Shown here piece after piece: positions 17,670 to 25,840 of a stretch of DNA of 64,000 bases. This DNA comes from Bradyrhizobium sp. BRP22. Its GTDB lineage: Bacteria; Pseudomonadota; Alphaproteobacteria; Rhizobiales; Xanthobacteraceae. Each line of letters starts with the position of its first letter. Position 1 is the stretch's first letter. The stretch spans positions 186,001-250,000 of the forward strand of contig NZ_JADYVX010000003.1 in NCBI RefSeq assembly GCF_020194175.1, read 5' to 3'. A program made the position numbers and the translations under genes. The notes below the pieces were generated by a model. That model saw only the letters and a list, made by a program, of their open reading frames with translations, was not told where the DNA came from and did no database searches.

Positions 17670-18743
17670 ATGTTCAAACTGCTTGATGGTCCGCAGACCT
17701 TGGGACGTGGACGGACGTTCTGGTCCTGCTTTCTTGTCGTGCTGGCGGCGGCGCTGATCTATCCGGTCTTTGCGGACTCCTACGATGTCGGCAACTTTTC
17801 CTATTTCCTGATCTGGGTCTTCATGGCGCTCGGCCTCTGCCTGATGTGGGGCTATGGCGGCATGCTGTCGTTCGGCCAGACGTTCTTTTTCGGCATCTCC
17901 GGTTACGCCTATGGCGTGCTGGCCATCAACATGGGTGGAGGATCGACGACGATCGCCGCGCTCATCCTGTCGGTTTTCATCGCGATGATCGCGGCAGGAA
18001 TCCTCGGTTACTTCATGATCTGGGGCGGCATCAACGGCATCTTCTTCGGCATCGTGACGCTGTCGGCGACGCTGGTGCTGGCGTTCTTTCTTGGACAGAC
18101 GGCGGGACCGGAATGGCACATCGGCGCAGCGCGGCTGAACGGCTTCAACGGCATGAAGGGCATGGATCCACTTACGATCGGCGACTTCTACATCGAAGGA
18201 TCCGCGCTCTACTACGTCATGGTCGCGCTCATCGTCATCGTCTACATCGCGCTGCGCATGCTGGTGAATTCGCGGATCGGTAACGTGATCGTCGCCACGC
18301 GCGAAAATCCGCAGCGGGCCGAGATGCTCGGATATGACGTCCGCAAATATCAATTGCTGACATTCACCATCGGAAGCGGGCTGGCGGGCCTCAGCGGCGC
18401 CCTCTACACGTCCTGGGGGCAGTTCATCACCCCGTCGAGCATCGGCTTGCCGGCCGCAGCCATGCCGATCGTGTGGGTCGCATTCTCGGGACGAAGCGAT
18501 CTGACGGCAACGCTGGTCGGCTCGTTCCTGCTGCTGTTCGGCTTCCAGACCATCACTGTTTATAGCCAGCAGGCGGCGCTCGTGCTGATGGGCACGCTTC
18601 TGCTCGCCACCGTGATGTTGGCGCCGCACGGCTTCGTGCTCGGTATCGGCAAGCTTGTTGTCGATCGATGGACCGGGCGTCGACGAAGCGACGGGACGCC
18701 TGCTCTCGCGGACACCAGCCGTTTGCAATCGGACGAGACGTAA
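17670..18743 (+). CDS. livM: Branched-chain amino acid/amide ABC permease, LivM type
   Basis: 357 residues, inner-membrane permease. The LivM motif LMWGYGGMLSFGQTFFFGI lies near residues 56-75 and the EAA-like cytoplasmic loop RAEMLGYDVRKYQLLTF near 215-232. The open frame runs from 17388 over the previous gene; the ATG at 17670, eleven bases after the livH stop and behind GGGGGT, is the true start. Stop at 18743, one base before the ATPase gene. Confidence 0.87.
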   Translation: MFKLLDGPQTLGRGRTFWSCFLVVLAAALIYPVFADSYDVGNFSYFLIWVFMALGLCLMWGYGGMLSFGQTFFFGISGYAYGVLAINMGGGSTTIAALILSVFIAMIAAGILGYFMIWGGINGIFFGIVTLSATLVLAFFLGQTAGPEWHIGAARLNGFNGMKGMDPLTIGDFYIEGSALYYVMVALIVIVYIALRMLVNSRIGNVIVATRENPQRAEMLGYDVRKYQLLTFTIGSGLAGLSGALYTSWGQFITPSSIGLPAAAMPIVWVAFSGRSDLTATLVGSFLLLFGFQTITVYSQQAALVLMGTLLLATVMLAPHGFVLGIGKLVVDRWTGRRRSDGTPALADTSRLQSDET

Positions 18744-18744
18744 C

Positions 18745-19464
18745 ATGGCGCTTGTCGATGTGAAGGGCGTGACAAAACGCTTTGGTGGATTGACGGCCGT
18801 CTCAGACGTCGATCTCACGGTGAATGCCGGGGAGGTCCACTGCCTGATCGGCCCCAACGGAGCCGGCAAGAGCACGCTGTTCAAACTGATTGTCGGCCTC
18901 TATCCGCCGACCAGAGGCAGCATATTCTTCGACTCCATCGATATCACCGAAGAGCGCCCGTTTGCGCGGGTGCAGCGGGGCATGAGCATCAAGATGCAGG
19001 CGCCGAGCGTTTTCAAGGAACTGCCGGTCCGGCAGAATATCCAGATCGCGCTGCAGGGGCGCTTTTCGGGATCGGAGCGCGACGCCGAGGAGGAACGCCT
19101 GCTCACGCTTCTCGGTGTGGCGTCGGACAGCAGCAAATTGGCCGGTGCCCTGTCGCACGGCCAGCAGCAATGGCTCGAGATCGGCATGGCGCTGGCGCTG
19201 CAGCCGCAGCTATTGCTACTGGACGAGCCGACGGCCGGCATGTCGCCGGAGGAAACGTTCAAGACCGGAGAGCTCATCAAGTCGTTCAATGCCGAGGGCA
19301 TGACGGTTCTCGTCGTCGAACACGATATGGCGTTTGTGCGCCAGATCGCGCAACGCGTGACCGTGCTGCATCTCGGCAAGATCTTTGCGCGAGGCAGTCT
19401 CGAGACCATCATTCAGGACGAGAAAGTCGCGGAAATCTACCTGGGTAAGACGCATGCCCACTGA
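18745..19464 (+). CDS. livG: ABC transporter ATPase, LivG type
   Basis: 239 residues. Walker A GPNGAGKST (about 36-44), Q-loop region, signature ALSHGQQQWLEIGMAL in place of the usual LSGGQ (the LivG/UrtD branch often has SHGQQ), Walker B LLLLDEPTAGMS, H-loop VEHDM. Energises the transporter from the cytoplasmic side. Start at 18745 directly follows the livM stop; the upstream open frame is read-through. Overlaps the next ATPase gene by 11 bp. Confidence 0.88.
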   Translation: MALVDVKGVTKRFGGLTAVSDVDLTVNAGEVHCLIGPNGAGKSTLFKLIVGLYPPTRGSIFFDSIDITEERPFARVQRGMSIKMQAPSVFKELPVRQNIQIALQGRFSGSERDAEEERLLTLLGVASDSSKLAGALSHGQQQWLEIGMALALQPQLLLLDEPTAGMSPEETFKTGELIKSFNAEGMTVLVVEHDMAFVRQIAQRVTVLHLGKIFARGSLETIIQDEKVAEIYLGKTHAH

Positions 19465-20164
19465 TCGGATCCTCGACGTAAGGGAACTCTGGGCAGGCTA
19501 CGGCGCCACGCCGATCCTGCAGGGCGTGAGCATGTCGGTATCGCGCGGCGAGATTGTCGGCGTGATCGGTCGGAACGGCGTCGGCAAGTCGACGCTGATG
19601 CGGTGCCTCATCGGGCTTCTGGAGACGTGGCGCGGCACGATCACCTTCTTGGAGCAGGATGTAACCCAGTTGCAGGCCGATGCCCGAGCGCGCGCAGGCT
19701 TCGGCTATATCCCGCAGGGACGGGATGTGTTTCCGCAGATGAGCGTCGAGGAGAACCTGCAGGTCGGCGAACTGATCGGCGGACCAGAAGGAAAGAAGCT
19801 GCCGGAGCTCGTCTACGAGTATTTTCCGCGGCTGAAGGAGCGCCGGCGACAGGTTGCCGGCACGATGTCGGGCGGCGAGCAGCAGCAGCTCGCCATCGGC
19901 CGGGCTCTGATCGGAAATCCGAGTTTGATGATCCTCGACGAGCCATCCGAGGGCATTCAGCCGTCGATCGTGCAGCACATCTGCGACGCGCTGAAATCGT
20001 TCCGGGCCGAACTGGGGACGACGATCATTTTCGTCGAGCAGAACCTCGACACGATCCTGGAGATCGCCGAGCGCTGCTACATCATGGAAAAAGGCAAGAT
20101 CACGCGATCACTGGCCGGCGAGGATGTCAACGCAGACAATGTCCGCGCGCAACTTCTGCTGTGA
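19454..20164 (+). CDS. livF: ABC transporter ATPase, LivF type
   Basis: 236 residues. Walker A GRNGVGKST, LivF-type Q-loop GYIPQGRDVFPQMSVEENL, signature MSGGEQQQLAIGRAL, Walker B LMILDEPSEGIQP, switch His replaced by Gln in IFVEQNLD as is usual in LivF. The GRDVFPQMSVEENL block is characteristic of the UrtE/LivF branch. Starts 11 bp inside livG, so translation is coupled. Completes a five-gene ABC importer. Confidence 0.88.
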   Translation: MPTDRILDVRELWAGYGATPILQGVSMSVSRGEIVGVIGRNGVGKSTLMRCLIGLLETWRGTITFLEQDVTQLQADARARAGFGYIPQGRDVFPQMSVEENLQVGELIGGPEGKKLPELVYEYFPRLKERRRQVAGTMSGGEQQQLAIGRALIGNPSLMILDEPSEGIQPSIVQHICDALKSFRAELGTTIIFVEQNLDTILEIAERCYIMEKGKITRSLAGEDVNADNVRAQLLL

Positions 20165-20247
20165 GGTCGACCGGTCCTCTTTCAGGAGTATGCCGATATT
20201 CATGAGTGCGTCGTTTGAAATCGAACTTATGACGGAGGGAGACGAAC

Positions 20248-21009
20248 ATGGATTTAGGACTTCAGGGAGCCAATGTTCTCGTCACGGGCAGCACGAAGGG
20301 GATCGGCCGGGCCATCGCCGAGACTTTTGCGGCCGAAGGTGCCAATGTCGGAATCTGCGCGCGCAATCAGGCGGACGTGGACAGCACCGTCGCACAGCTC
20401 AAGGCAAAAGGCGTTGCGGCCTTCGGCGGTTCAGTGGATGTGTCCAATGGTGCGGCACTCAAGGCCTGGGTGAGTGACACGGCATCGAAGCTCGGCGGCA
20501 TCGATGTCGTCGTCGCCAATGTCAGCGCGCTCTCCATAGGGCAGGATGAGGAAAGCTGGGAGAAGGAATTCTCCACCGACATGATGGGGACAGTGCGGCT
20601 GGTGAATGCCGCGATGCCGTATCTGGAAAAGAGCAGCGCGGCTGCGATCGTGACAATCTCCAGCGTCTCGGGACGCGAGGTCGACTTTGCATGCGGTCCC
20701 TACGGCACCTTCAAGGCCGCAATCATCCACTATACGCAGGGCCTGGCCTACCAGCTCGCCGGGAAGGGCATACGCGCCAATTCCGTGTCGCCGGGCAACA
20801 CCTATTTCGAGGGTGGAGTTTGGAACATGATCAAGGACAACAACCCCGAACTGTACAAGACCGCGCTGGCGCTCAATCCGACCGGCCGGATGGGCACGCC
20901 ACAGGAGATGGCGAATGCCGTCGTCTTTCTTGCGAGCCGGGCCGCCAGCTTTATCACGGGAACGAACCTTGTCGTGGACGGTGCCTTGACGCGAGGCGTC
21001 CAGTTCTAA
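20248..21009 (+). CDS. SDR-family oxidoreductase
   Basis: 253 residues, classical short-chain dehydrogenase/reductase. Cofactor motif TGSTKGIGRAIA near the N-terminus, NVSALS region, catalytic Ser in ISSVSG, and a C-terminal GTNLVVDGALTRGVQF. The usual Tyr-x3-Lys reads YGTFKAAIIHYTQGLA: Tyr and Lys are present (Y-G-T-F-K). Substrate unknown. Lies in the amide operon between livF and the second amidase, 83 bp after livF with GGAGGG upstream, so it may process an alcohol or ketone released from the amide. Confidence 0.83.
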   Translation: MDLGLQGANVLVTGSTKGIGRAIAETFAAEGANVGICARNQADVDSTVAQLKAKGVAAFGGSVDVSNGAALKAWVSDTASKLGGIDVVVANVSALSIGQDEESWEKEFSTDMMGTVRLVNAAMPYLEKSSAAAIVTISSVSGREVDFACGPYGTFKAAIIHYTQGLAYQLAGKGIRANSVSPGNTYFEGGVWNMIKDNNPELYKTALALNPTGRMGTPQEMANAVVFLASRAASFITGTNLVVDGALTRGVQF

Positions 21010-21040
21010 GGCGCATTCCCGATGACAGCAGGAAATCGAT

Positions 21041-22444
21041 ATGTCCGCGGATCAGCTGCACTACAAGTCCATAACCGAACTGTCCGAACTGTTTCGCCGC
21101 AAGGAGGTGTTGCCTTCAGAGGTCACTAGGGCAACGCTGAGCCGTATCGAAAGGCTCAACGGAAGCCTGCACGGATACGCCATTGTCCTCGCCGAGCGGG
21201 CCATGGCCCAGGCAAAAAAGCACGACGGCGAAATCGCCAAGGGCATCTGGCGCGGCCCGCTGCATGGCGTTCCGATCGGACTGAAGGACCTGTGCTACAC
21301 GACGTTCGCGCCGACGGCGGGCGGCACCAAGATTCACGCGAAGTTCGTGCCGTCGTTCAATGCCACCATCGTCGATCGGCTCGAGCGCGCCGGCGCGGTC
21401 ACGCTCGGCAAGCTCAAGATGACGGAGGGCGCCTATACGAGCCATCATCCGGACGATCAAGTGCCGATCAATCCGTGGAATGCGAATTACTGGGTCGGCT
21501 CTTCGTCGACCGGCTCCGGCGTCGCCACCTCCGCCGGGCTTTGCTACGGATCGATCGGAAGTGACACCGGCGGTTCGATCAGGTTTCCATCGGCGACCTG
21601 CGGGCTGACCGGGATCAAGCCGACATGGGGGCGGGTGAGCCGATACGGCATTTTCCCGTTGGCGGATTCGCTCGATCATGTCGGACCGATGTGCCGAAGT
21701 GCCGCGGACGCCGCAGCGATGCTGGGTGTCATCGCAGGTGCAGATGCCAACGATCCGACGGCTTTGCAGGCGCCCGTTCCGAACTACCTGGCCCGGATTG
21801 GAGATGGCGTTCGCGGCCTCAGGATTGGCGTGGACCGCAAATACACGCAGGAGGGAATAGACCCGCAGGTTGTTGCGGCCTTGCTGGAAGCCGAGCGCGT
21901 GCTGGCGGATCTCGGTGCCGAGATCCGCGAGGTTCAGTTTCCCTCCTACGAGAAACTCGTCAGCCTGTGGATACCGATGTGCTCGGTCGAGACCGCCGAA
22001 GCGCACCTGGGGACCTATCCGTCGCGCAAGTCGGAATACGGTCCAGACCTCGCGCAGTTGATCGAGCAGGGCAGGTCGGTGAGCGGCATCGAGATCGCGG
22101 CGATCCATCATGAACGCCTCAAATTCTCTGGCAGCCTGGCGGCGCTGTTTGGGGATATCGACCTTTTGCTGATCCCGACGATGCCGGTGCCGATTCCGAC
22201 CCTCGCGAAGATGAGTGAGTACGGCGCCGACCCAAACGTGCTGTTGAGTATCTTGCGCTTCACTGCGGTGTTCGACTTCAGTGGAAGTCCGACGATCACG
22301 CTCCCGATCGGGATGGCATCGGACCGGATGCCGCTGAGCATGCAACTGGTCGGTCCGCATCTATCCGAGGATGTGCTTGCTCGCGCGGCTCACGCATTCC
22401 AGTCGATCACGGACTGGCATACGCTGCGACCACCGATTGGATGA
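21041..22444 (+). CDS. Amidase (amidase-signature family), paralogue of 13027
   Basis: 467 residues. Catalytic Lys82 (GLKD), serine cluster 154-156, nucleophile Ser179 in SDTGGSIRFPSA. Shares the length, residue numbering and long identical blocks (NPWNA, GLKPTWGRVSRYG/GIKPTWGRVSRYG, YPSRK, GSPTITLP, ITDWH) with the amidase at 13027, so the two derive from a duplication within or before formation of this operon. 31 bp after the SDR. Last gene of the amide cluster. Confidence 0.86.
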   Translation: MSADQLHYKSITELSELFRRKEVLPSEVTRATLSRIERLNGSLHGYAIVLAERAMAQAKKHDGEIAKGIWRGPLHGVPIGLKDLCYTTFAPTAGGTKIHAKFVPSFNATIVDRLERAGAVTLGKLKMTEGAYTSHHPDDQVPINPWNANYWVGSSSTGSGVATSAGLCYGSIGSDTGGSIRFPSATCGLTGIKPTWGRVSRYGIFPLADSLDHVGPMCRSAADAAAMLGVIAGADANDPTALQAPVPNYLARIGDGVRGLRIGVDRKYTQEGIDPQVVAALLEAERVLADLGAEIREVQFPSYEKLVSLWIPMCSVETAEAHLGTYPSRKSEYGPDLAQLIEQGRSVSGIEIAAIHHERLKFSGSLAALFGDIDLLLIPTMPVPIPTLAKMSEYGADPNVLLSILRFTAVFDFSGSPTITLPIGMASDRMPLSMQLVGPHLSEDVLARAAHAFQSITDWHTLRPPIG

Positions 22445-22459
22445 CCGCTCCTCATGCCG

Positions 22460-22903
22460 TCAGCCATCCTGGCAGCATCTCACCGTGTGCTCGATGTCGG
22501 TTCGGCTGACAATACCCATGTCCCGCAGGGTCCGATCATCGAACTCCGACAAAGCCGCGACCGCCTTTCTGACCTCTCGTTCTCGTCGCCAATATGCATG
22601 CAACGACAGGATGGCTTCCTTCAGTGAGGTCAGCCAGCGGAAGCCGCTTGCATCAACAGTGCAATCAGGTTGGACAACGTCGTGCTTGGCGGACGCCGCG
22701 TCGCAAAGCGTGGCGCGCGAAGCGGTGCGCATTCGGTCGAATTCCGCGACGATCAGCATGGCCGAGTGCAAATCCAGTACGGCAGGCCATGAATGCGTGA
22801 CCAACTGCATGTCGGTAAATGCCACCCGGACGGCCTCATCGCTTCTCATCGCAAGAGGTTCGACCGCGCTCTTCACATTTTGCGACGAATGCTTGTTCAG
22901 CAT
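22460..22903 (-). CDS. DUF1127 (YjiS-like) domain protein
   Basis: 147 residues, longer than the usual 50-80. The C-terminal part SLHAYWRREREVRKAVAALS followed by DDRTLRDMGIVSRTDIEH is the DUF1127 motif, an Arg-rich helical hairpin seen in small alphaproteobacterial regulatory/RNA-linked proteins. The N-terminal 95 residues are not recognised. The start at 22903 has AGGGAGA upstream; an in-frame upstream Met at 22930 does not. Cytoplasmic; role unknown, though DUF1127 proteins have been tied to phosphate, carbon and stress regulation in related species. Convergent with the amide operon. Confidence 0.75.
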   Translation of the reverse strand: MLNKHSSQNVKSAVEPLAMRSDEAVRVAFTDMQLVTHSWPAVLDLHSAMLIVAEFDRMRTASRATLCDAASAKHDVVQPDCTVDASGFRWLTSLKEAILSLHAYWRREREVRKAVAALSEFDDRTLRDMGIVSRTDIEHTVRCCQDG

Positions 22904-23185
22904 GCACCGTCTCCCTAAGGAAAGCCCCAAGGAGACTCTGAAGAGCGCGCGTTACGGCGTTGTCACCAGCCGAGGAAAAATGGTTACGTTTGCAGCTTGT
23001 GTTGCAACACCGCGCACCTCGCTTGGGCCTGACCTCGAGACCGCCTTACGGGATCAAGCGACGTTCGAGCGTTCGTGAAGTCGGCTCCGTCTGAAATCAC
23101 GTGCGCGAGGTATCATCTCCGGTTCGGATAACTCGATGCCGTTCGCCTTCGCGCGCTCGAACTTACCCGCCTTTGTCCGGCGACA

Positions 23186-23428
23186 ATGATCGGAGCTCCC
23201 ATCCCCGATAGCGATCGCAGGCATGACCCCGTCAGGAGGATTCATGTCACCTCAAGATTGCGAAATGCCGGAAAACGGCCCGTCGACCACTACGAAGGGC
23301 GCTTCGCCATCGAAGACACCCGCAAGACCGTGCAGGAGGCGCGCCGGCTTGCCGCCGCAGTTTTCGGCGGCTCGATCGACGCAACCGCCCAGCGCTATTG
23401 TCCGACGCTGTTCGGACGCGGCGGCTAG
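23186..23428 (+). CDS. Possible small or degraded gene, function unknown
   Basis: 80-codon frame in the 811-bp gap between the DUF1127 gene and hemN. Its second half (from HYEGRFAIEDTRKTVQEARRL on) has strongly coding composition, while a good ribosome site and ATG at 23233-23246 (CAGGAGGATTCATG) lie in a different frame. This looks like a small gene carrying a frameshift, with the original start MSPQDCEM now out of phase with the conserved end. Not recognised. Confidence 0.3.
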   Translation: MIGAPIPDSDRRHDPVRRIHVTSRLRNAGKRPVDHYEGRFAIEDTRKTVQEARRLAAAVFGGSIDATAQRYCPTLFGRGG

Positions 23429-23561
23429 GCGATCGTTGGCAATATCCGACGGCTGCCTGCCGTCTTGCCGGCCCTCTACCGGCAGATCACGCAATAGTTC
23501 GCGTCTTGGGCAGATGCAGGGCTATCGCATATAGTTGTTTGATGGCTGAGAACGAGGCGGG

Positions 23562-23675
23562 CCTCATGGTTCGAGACGCGCCGCAAGCGGCGCTCCTCGC
23601 CATGAGGGTCTAAGATTCCGCCGCGAAATCAGACCTCATCCTGAGGAGCCCGCTAGGCGGGCGTCTCGAAGGATG
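23562..23675. repeat. Bradyrhizobium-type palindromic intergenic repeat
   Basis: Two hairpins in tandem: 23562-23607 starts CCTCATGGTTCGAGACGCGC and ends CATGAGG; 23634-23675 starts CCTCATCCTGAGGAGC and ends GTCTCGAAGGATG. The two share arms (CCTCAT, GAGACG/CGTCTC). From memory this pair of elements is a high-copy intergenic repeat of Bradyrhizobium. It lies just after hemN's stop and may serve as transcript end. Confidence 0.7.
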
Positions 23676-23714
23676 GGCCGCGAAGGAGCCGCCCACCAAG
23701 TTCTATTTCATAGT

Positions 23715-25067
23715 TCAGACCGCGCGGCTGTGCGTCGCCGCGGATCGTGGAAGGTGCGCGTCGAACGCCGAAGCGACGCTTCGGACCAGGAACTCCGCAC
23801 CGTGGTTGACCGAGAGGCGATTATTGAACATCGTCACGGCGCCGTCGGCGATGAGCCGCTCAATCCGCGACCGATCGACGATAGCGGAATCCGGATCGCG
23901 GCCGTGCAGCCGCGATATCCTGGGGAGATCGACGGCAAGGTCGCACATGATCCGTTCGATGATGTCGGAGCGGAAGCGATCTTCCTCGGTGAATGCGTAG
24001 CCCTTGACGGTAGCAAGCCGCTCCTCGACGATGCGCGCAAGATAGTCGCGGGTCGGCACGGCGTTCTGTACAAATCCTTGAGGCATCCGGCCGATGGCGC
24101 TGGCGCCGAGACCGATGAGCGTGTCGGCCGAATCGTCGGTGTAGCCCTGGAAATTCCGCCGCAGCCTGCCTTCCTGTTTTGCCAGCGCTAGATTGTCGGT
24201 GGGAAGCGCGAAATGATCGAGGCCGATACGCACGTATCCTGCATCGAGCAAGGCTTGCGCGATCGCTTCGGACTGACTATGCCGCCCGATGCTATCAGGC
24301 AAGGACTCTTCGGCAATCTTGCGCTGATGCTTCTTGAAGGACGGGACGTGCGCATAACCGAACACCGAGAAGCGATCCGGACGCAGCTCGATGCATTTTG
24401 CTACCGTATCCAGGCACGAATCCACCGTCTGTAGGGGAAGGCCGTAGAGCAGGTCGAAATTGAGCCTGCCAACGCCTGCCCGGCGCAGCCGCTCGACGGA
24501 GGTGGCAGTTTGCTCGAAGCTCTGCCGCCGATTGATGGCGTGCTGCACGGCCGGATCGAAGCTTTGGATGCCGAGGCTGGCACGGTTGACGCCGCAGTAG
24601 CCCAGCGTCTCCGCCATCGGCTCGGTCAGTGTGCGCGGATCGATCTCGACAGCGATCTCGGCATCGGGCAGCACGAAGAACGAATAGCGCAGGGCGCCGA
24701 CGAGGTCCGCGAGCGTCTCCGGCGACATGATTGTCGGCGTGCCGCCACCGAAGTGGATGTGAGAGACCGGCAGCCTGTGTCCAATCGCCTCGGCGACAAG
24801 GAGCGCTTCGGTGCGCAGGCCAGCCGCGTAGATCGCGATCGGTTCATCACGCTTGGTCACCGACGTATGACATCCGCAGTACCAGCACATGGATCGGCAG
24901 AACGGTACGTGGAGGTAGAGCGAAGCCGGTTGGCGGACGGGCACCGATTTGAGCCAGCGCCGGTAGTCATCTTCGGAGATCGCCGGCGAGAAATGGGGGG
25001 CCGTGGGGTAGCTGGTGTAGCGCGGCAGCCGGTCCTGCCCGTAGGATAGCGCCAAGTTCGATCGCAT
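23715..25067 (-). CDS. hemN: Oxygen-independent coproporphyrinogen III dehydrogenase
   Basis: 450 residues, radical-SAM enzyme of haem synthesis that decarboxylates coproporphyrinogen III without O2. Motif CX3CX2CXC at Cys57/61/64/66 (the HemN-specific four-Cys form), preceded by YLHVPFC; GGGTPT SAM-binding block; ESVFGYAHVP-type block (FSVFGYAHVPSFKKHQ) and the HemN C-terminal domain are present. This distinguishes it from HemW. Controlled very probably by a FixK/FNR-type site at 25121-25134. Single gene, used under microaerobic or anaerobic conditions. Confidence 0.92.
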   Translation of the reverse strand: MRSNLALSYGQDRLPRYTSYPTAPHFSPAISEDDYRRWLKSVPVRQPASLYLHVPFCRSMCWYCGCHTSVTKRDEPIAIYAAGLRTEALLVAEAIGHRLPVSHIHFGGGTPTIMSPETLADLVGALRYSFFVLPDAEIAVEIDPRTLTEPMAETLGYCGVNRASLGIQSFDPAVQHAINRRQSFEQTATSVERLRRAGVGRLNFDLLYGLPLQTVDSCLDTVAKCIELRPDRFSVFGYAHVPSFKKHQRKIAEESLPDSIGRHSQSEAIAQALLDAGYVRIGLDHFALPTDNLALAKQEGRLRRNFQGYTDDSADTLIGLGASAIGRMPQGFVQNAVPTRDYLARIVEERLATVKGYAFTEEDRFRSDIIERIMCDLAVDLPRISRLHGRDPDSAIVDRSRIERLIADGAVTMFNNRLSVNHGAEFLVRSVASAFDAHLPRSAATHSRAV

Positions 25068-25120
25068 CTGCCTTCCTCCTCGGTCTCCGCATCATTTATC
25101 GGACCCGTGGGGGAATGACT

Positions 25121-25134
25121 TTGTTCTAGCTCAA
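25121..25134 (-). promoter_or_regulatory. FixK/FNR-type box upstream of hemN
   Basis: On the minus strand the site reads TTGAGCTAGAACAA, matching TTG-N8-CAA of the CRP/FNR/FixK class (consensus TTGA-N6-TCAA; one mismatch). It lies 53 bp upstream of the hemN start, suitable for activation. In Bradyrhizobium hemN genes are known FixK2 targets. Confidence 0.65.
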
Positions 25135-25212
25135 CCCTCCGTTAGCCATCAGGTTCATACTTGTCGCACCTTCGCGGCGGGTTTGAAGCGAGTGGATTCG
25201 GCTTCATAGCGG

Positions 25213-25638
25213 GTGATCCAGGCCTGCGCCGGATCCGCGGGGACGACCAGCGGCAAGGCTTCGTCGCGCCTTCTCGGCGGCCATAGCAGCTATCTGCGCG
25301 GTCGCCAGGCGATCGCGGCGCTTTTCCCGGACAAGGACACCAACGGGAACGCGATCCGCTATCAGGGCGATATCACGCTGTTCGGCGGCTCGGGCGTTAC
25401 CACCAAATTCGGCGGCGACATCCAGTTGCTTGCACCCGGCGGCCAGGTGGTGTTGGACGTGGAAGGCGAGGTCCCCCGAGCACGGCGGGGCTGGTCACGC
25501 AAGGGCAATATCGAGATCTACAGCAAAGGCTCGTCGCTGAAGGTGAACAACGGAGGATACGGGATATGGCAAACTGAGGACGCGACAGCTCGTTATGCGA
25601 TCGACAACCTCGCGTCGTTAAGCTCGTATTCGATGTGA
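25213..25638 (+). pseudogene. Remnant of a filamentous-haemagglutinin-like (two-partner secretion) gene
   Basis: About 100 codons (roughly 25255-25570) encode YQGDITLFGGSGVTTKFGGD then IQLLAPGGQVVLDVEG and KGNIEIYSKGSSLKVN. These are the short beta-helix repeats with G-D-I-x-L/GGDI patterns found in FHA-family exoproteins. Native proteins are thousands of residues long with an N-terminal TPS domain; here only one or two repeat units remain, without signal, TPS domain or the partner TpsB gene, and the end is scrambled. Best read as a gene relic. Confidence 0.55.
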
Positions 25639-25723
25639 GGCCGGGACGTGGGCCCAGTCCCGGAAGTGCTGGCGGTCCCCTCGGTGCCGAGACTCCGTGG
25701 CGGTCACGAACTCCGGGACAGGA

Positions 25724-25744
25724 CGTGCGCTGCTGAGACGCACG
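25724..25744. promoter_or_regulatory. Inverted repeat upstream of the alcohol dehydrogenase promoter
   Basis: CGTGCG (25724-25729) and CGCACG (25739-25744) with a 9-nt spacer, about 28 bp before the sigma54 site. Followed at 25750-25760 by TTGCGCCGCAA, whose TTGCG-N-CGCAA pattern recurs at 27013-27023 ahead of the monooxygenase promoter. Candidate activator contacts, although very close to the promoter. Confidence 0.35.
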
Positions 25745-25772
25745 AGCGTTTGCGCCGCAATAAGCGCTCCAC

Positions 25773-25788
25773 TGGCACGAAAAATGCT
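25773..25788 (+). promoter_or_regulatory. Sigma54 (-24/-12) promoter of the alcohol dehydrogenase
   Basis: TGGCACG-AAAA-ATGCT. The GG and GC doublets are separated by exactly 10 nt and only one position departs from the TGGCACG-N4-TTGCW consensus. It lies 52 bp before the adh ATG. Its partner activator is probably the AcoR-like protein at 36314. Confidence 0.8.
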
Positions 25789-25840
25789 GAGGCGGCATCC
25801 GCAATGGTGAGCGAAGTTCGCCAGACAAACGGAGGACGAC

